Assembly (NCBI GenBank): GCA_009778715.1
Contig: WRFR01000009.1
Span: 1 to 53,754 of the forward strand
From: Coriobacteriia bacterium
GTDB taxonomy: Bacteria > Actinomycetota > Coriobacteriia > WRKU01 > WQUG01
Length of the DNA: 53,754 nucleotides
Direction: 5' to 3'
The notes beneath the pieces are model-generated. The model had not been told where the DNA came from. It ran no database searches and was given only the letters and a program-made list of their open reading frames with translations. How positions within the stretch are numbered: the first letter of the stretch is position 1; each line of letters begins with the position of its first letter. This document shows positions 51,376 to 53,754 of the stretch, piece by piece. The translations under genes were made by a program, and so were the position numbers.

Positions 51376-52371
51376 ATGAATTACTTTCTTGCGCAGTTGG
51401 TGAACGGGATCACCCTGGGCGGCATGTATGCCCTCATCGCTCTCGGTTACACTATGGTCTATGGCGTTTTGCTCATGATCAACTTCGCTCATTCGGAGAT
51501 GTTCATGTCGGGCGCTTATATTGGCCTGGGGACGCTGCTCCTCTTATCCAACGCGGGAACACAGAATGCGATCTGCAAAGTGCTCCCGTTTCTTTCATTC
51601 TTCAAGAGCCTTCGAAGTTTTTTCACCGGCTCGACCGTGGGGCTCATCATAATGTTCATCATTATATTGGCGGTGTCCGCAGTGCTGGTGGGCTGTCTGG
51701 GCATGTTGACCGAACGCTTCGCCTATCGACCGTTGCGTCACGCTCCGCGTTTGGCTCCATTGATCTCCGCCTTGGGCGTTTCAATCTTTTTGCAGAATGC
51801 GTTCTTGCTGTGGATCGCCCCTAATAAGCCGTTCAATCTGCCGGCTGTGGTCGCAAAAGCCGCAATCGTTGACTTGAGCGGAAAGAATTTAAGTTTGGGA
51901 ATAACACCGTTGCGCATCATCATTGTGGCGACTTCGGTTATCTTGCTGATCGTACTCGACCTGTTCATTGCGCGGACCCGTGTAGGCAAGGCAATGCGCG
52001 CAACCAGCCAAGACCAGGACGCTGCGGGGCTCATGGGTATTAACGTGAACTCGGTCATTGCTTTGACCTTCTTCATTGGCCCGGCCCTTGGTGGTATCGC
52101 GGGCGTGTTTTCCGGGGCCTATTACGGAACGGTGACCTATAACATGGGCTTTATGCCCGGCATCAAAAGCTTTACCGCAGCGGTTATCGGAGGTATTGGT
52201 AACCTGCGAGGAGCGATGCTCGGAGGTTTTATGCTTGGTCTTATCGAGTCCTTGTCGCAAGCTTATATTTCGGCGTCGTATAAGGATGTCATCACCTTCG
52301 TCATCTTGATCGTGATCCTGATATTCCGTCCGGGCGGCTTGCTCGGTAGTTCAGTTGTAGAGAAGGTGTAA
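51376..52371 (+). CDS. livH: branched-chain amino acid ABC transporter permease LivH
   Basis: A 331-aa permease with about eight membrane helices. L-V-N-G-I-T-L-G-G-M-Y-A-L-I-A-L-G-Y-T-M-V-Y-G at the start, N-F-A-H-S-E-M-F-M, A-T-S-Q-D-Q-D-A-A-G-L-M-G-I and the G-P-A-L-G-G-I-A-G region identify it. AAAGGAAC precedes the ATG. It pairs with LivM to form the membrane channel. Its stop is 2 nt from the livM ATG. Confidence 0.95.
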   Translation: MNYFLAQLVNGITLGGMYALIALGYTMVYGVLLMINFAHSEMFMSGAYIGLGTLLLLSNAGTQNAICKVLPFLSFFKSLRSFFTGSTVGLIIMFIIILAVSAVLVGCLGMLTERFAYRPLRHAPRLAPLISALGVSIFLQNAFLLWIAPNKPFNLPAVVAKAAIVDLSGKNLSLGITPLRIIIVATSVILLIVLDLFIARTRVGKAMRATSQDQDAAGLMGINVNSVIALTFFIGPALGGIAGVFSGAYYGTVTYNMGFMPGIKSFTAAVIGGIGNLRGAMLGGFMLGLIESLSQAYISASYKDVITFVILIVILIFRPGGLLGSSVVEKV

Positions 52372-52373
52372 TC

Positions 52374-53669
52374 ATGGCAGATGAAATTAAAGATATGATG
52401 ACACCGGCCTACGACAAGAAAAAGAAAAAGGAGCCCTCGCATACGCGCAAGCACAGTAAAACGTCAACTATCATGTTGGCGGTGCTGGTACTCGTCTTAA
52501 TACTCGTACCCTTTGTATTCGCGGCGACCAGTCAAGAAATCTATACGAGAATCCTTACGATCATTGGCCTCTATTTGATCCTGGCCTTAGGTCTTAATAT
52601 TCTGGTAGGCTATGCCGGCCAGTTGGACTTTGGCCGAATCGCGTTTTACGCGGCGGGCGCCTATGCCGGTATGATCATCGGTTTGATCGTTGCAAACGCG
52701 CTGCCAGCTCAGTTTGCGGGCCTCTCCTTTATTGTTGCGATCCTTGCTGGAGTAGCTGGCGCGGCATTGCTTGGTGGGATACTTAGCTTAGCGGTGCTCA
52801 GGTTGCGAGGCGACTACTTGACGATTGTGACACTCGGCTTTGCCGAGATCATACGCGTCAGCGCCCAGAACAATATTTTGCATCTGACCGGTGGCGCCGC
52901 TGGTATTCCAACGGCTGGTAAGAATCTCCCGATGCCGATCGGTTTGGCCTGGCTGCAAAAAAACCTGTATATTCCTCTTGGGAATAGCAACTACAGTATT
53001 TCGTTTTCTGCCAATATTTATTGGTATCTCCTGATTCTGCTGTTTGTCATCATCGCCATCATTATCACGCGGCGACAGGAGAACTCCCGTACCGGGCGTG
53101 CTTGGGCGGCGCTGAAAGATGACGATGTCGCGGCGCGCGCGATGGGCATCAACACCACCAAGACCAAGACCTCAGCCATTATGATGAGCGCGATCTGGGG
53201 CGGCGTGGCCGGCGCGCTCTTTGCCTATGTCCAGGGAATGGTTTCGCCGGAGACCTTCGCGTTCTTTGGTTCGATCCTCGTGTTGGCCATCGTGGTCATC
53301 GGCGGTATGGGTTCGACTAAGGGCGTTATCATCGGCGCGATCATCATCTACGGTACGCCGGAGCTTATCCGTGCGTTCGCGGGACCCTCAGGCCTGCCCT
53401 TTATCATGTGGCAACTGCCGCTGTCGCAGAATGTGGTTGCGACGATCGCAAACTACCGTAACCTGGTACTCGGTTTGCTCATGGTCGTCATGATGGCGTG
53501 GAGACCGGACGGGATCATACCGATGGTACGGCCTAAGCGCTTCCTTACTACTGAGGCGCAGAAAAAGATCGAGGGGTCAGCAGGCGATTCGACTGTCGAT
53601 CCAAACTCAGCTTCGGCTTCGGCAGTACCAGCAGAAGAAGATCTCGTGAAAGCAGGTGATGCGGCATGA
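52374..53669 (+). CDS. livM: branched-chain amino acid ABC transporter permease LivM
   Basis: A 431-aa permease with about nine helices after a long basic cytoplasmic N terminus (Y-D-K-K-K-K-K-E). L-G-L-N-I-L-V-G-Y-A-G-Q-L-D-F-G-R, R-L-R-G-D-Y-L-T-I-V-T-L-G-F-A-E-I, and R-A-W-A-A-L-K-D-D-D-V-A-A-R-A-M-G-I-N are diagnostic. A Ser/Ala/Glu-rich tail of about 30 residues follows the last helix. Its stop overlaps the livG start. Confidence 0.95.
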   Translation: MADEIKDMMTPAYDKKKKKEPSHTRKHSKTSTIMLAVLVLVLILVPFVFAATSQEIYTRILTIIGLYLILALGLNILVGYAGQLDFGRIAFYAAGAYAGMIIGLIVANALPAQFAGLSFIVAILAGVAGAALLGGILSLAVLRLRGDYLTIVTLGFAEIIRVSAQNNILHLTGGAAGIPTAGKNLPMPIGLAWLQKNLYIPLGNSNYSISFSANIYWYLLILLFVIIAIIITRRQENSRTGRAWAALKDDDVAARAMGINTTKTKTSAIMMSAIWGGVAGALFAYVQGMVSPETFAFFGSILVLAIVVIGGMGSTKGVIIGAIIIYGTPELIRAFAGPSGLPFIMWQLPLSQNVVATIANYRNLVLGLLMVVMMAWRPDGIIPMVRPKRFLTTEAQKKIEGSAGDSTVDPNSASASAVPAEEDLVKAGDAA

Positions 53670-53754
53670 GTGAGCACCTGGTAGAAGCGAAAAACGCTAC
53701 CATTCAGTTTGGTGGTCTGCGTGCAGTCGACAGTGTGAACCTCTATATTGATCC
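53666..53754 (+). CDS. livG: branched-chain amino acid ABC transporter ATP-binding protein LivG (3' truncated)
   Basis: ATG 53666 overlaps the livM stop (ATGA). The visible residues (L-V-E-A-K-N-A-T-I-Q-F-G-G-L-R-A-V-D-S-V-N-L) match the start of ABC ATPases of the LivG type. The window ends before the Walker A motif. Confidence 0.8.
   Translation, partial: MSEHLVEAKNATIQFGGLRAVDSVNLYID

Noticed and set aside
1-53754. CRISPR array, tRNA, rRNA or insertion sequence
   Set aside because: No repeat-spacer pattern, tRNA cloverleaf, rRNA segment or transposase-like coding sequence was seen.

Overview
The window is about 54 kb of a mid-to-high-GC Gram-positive chromosome, most likely an actinomycetote and perhaps a coriobacteriia-like lineage. 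The evidence is an LPKTG sortase-anchored surface protein, zinc-ribbon S14 (61 aa), zinc-binding S4, L36 and adenylate kinase, a GatCAB amidotransferase, CDP-glycerol polymer transferases, a CwlO-like NlpC/P60 hydrolase, and a multihaem c-type-cytochrome-like lipidless secreted protein. The placement rests on family knowledge, not on a tree.

Layout. Positions 1-3.5 kb hold cell-surface genes: the C-terminal part of an LPXTG adhesin, a small lipoprotein and a CXXCH haem protein. Positions 3.7-29 kb hold the str-S10-spc-alpha ribosomal superoperon: rpsL-rpsG-fusA (no tuf), rpsJ to secY, then adk-map and infA-rpmJ-rpsM-rpsK-rpsD-rpoA-rplQ. The usual order is broken twice. A membrane protein and a lone carbamate kinase sit between secY and adk. 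A proline-rich membrane protein, two DUF5684-like proteins, exonuclease III and a membrane-tethered ECF-type sigma factor sit between map and infA. Positions 29-32 kb are a small accessory stretch: a membrane-anchored unknown, a RelB/RelE-type toxin-antitoxin pair and an L,D-transpeptidase-like wall enzyme. Positions 32-41 kb hold gatC-gatA-(PASTA membrane protein)-gatB-pncB, then an NYN/OST-HTH protein preceded by a structured leader, and an M20 peptidase.

Positions 41-50 kb are a cell-envelope glycopolymer region: a multi-spanning membrane protein whose start is frameshifted at an eleven-G tract, a DPM1-like glycosyltransferase, a GtrA flippase-like protein, a fused O-antigen-ligase/CDP-glycerol-transferase, a second CDP-glycerol transferase and an NlpC/P60 peptidoglycan hydrolase. 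Positions 50-53.75 kb are the start of a branched-chain amino-acid-type ABC transporter operon (livJ-livH-livM-livG), cut by the window end.

The strongest leads are these: (i) a G11 homopolymer that puts the glycopolymer-region membrane gene out of frame, a candidate phase-variation switch; (ii) a dispersed palindromic repeat found between genes and in frame inside pncB; (iii) the sigma factor with a transmembrane segment and lysine-rich tail inside the ribosomal superoperon; (iv) the polymerase/teichoic-transferase fusion; (v) a structured RNA leader before the NYN/OST-HTH gene; (vi) three phased 23-bp repeats upstream of the glycosyltransferase. Several intergenic regions share an extended -10 motif of the form TGCTANNAT or TGCTANNCT. 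No tRNA, rRNA, CRISPR array or insertion sequence was seen.
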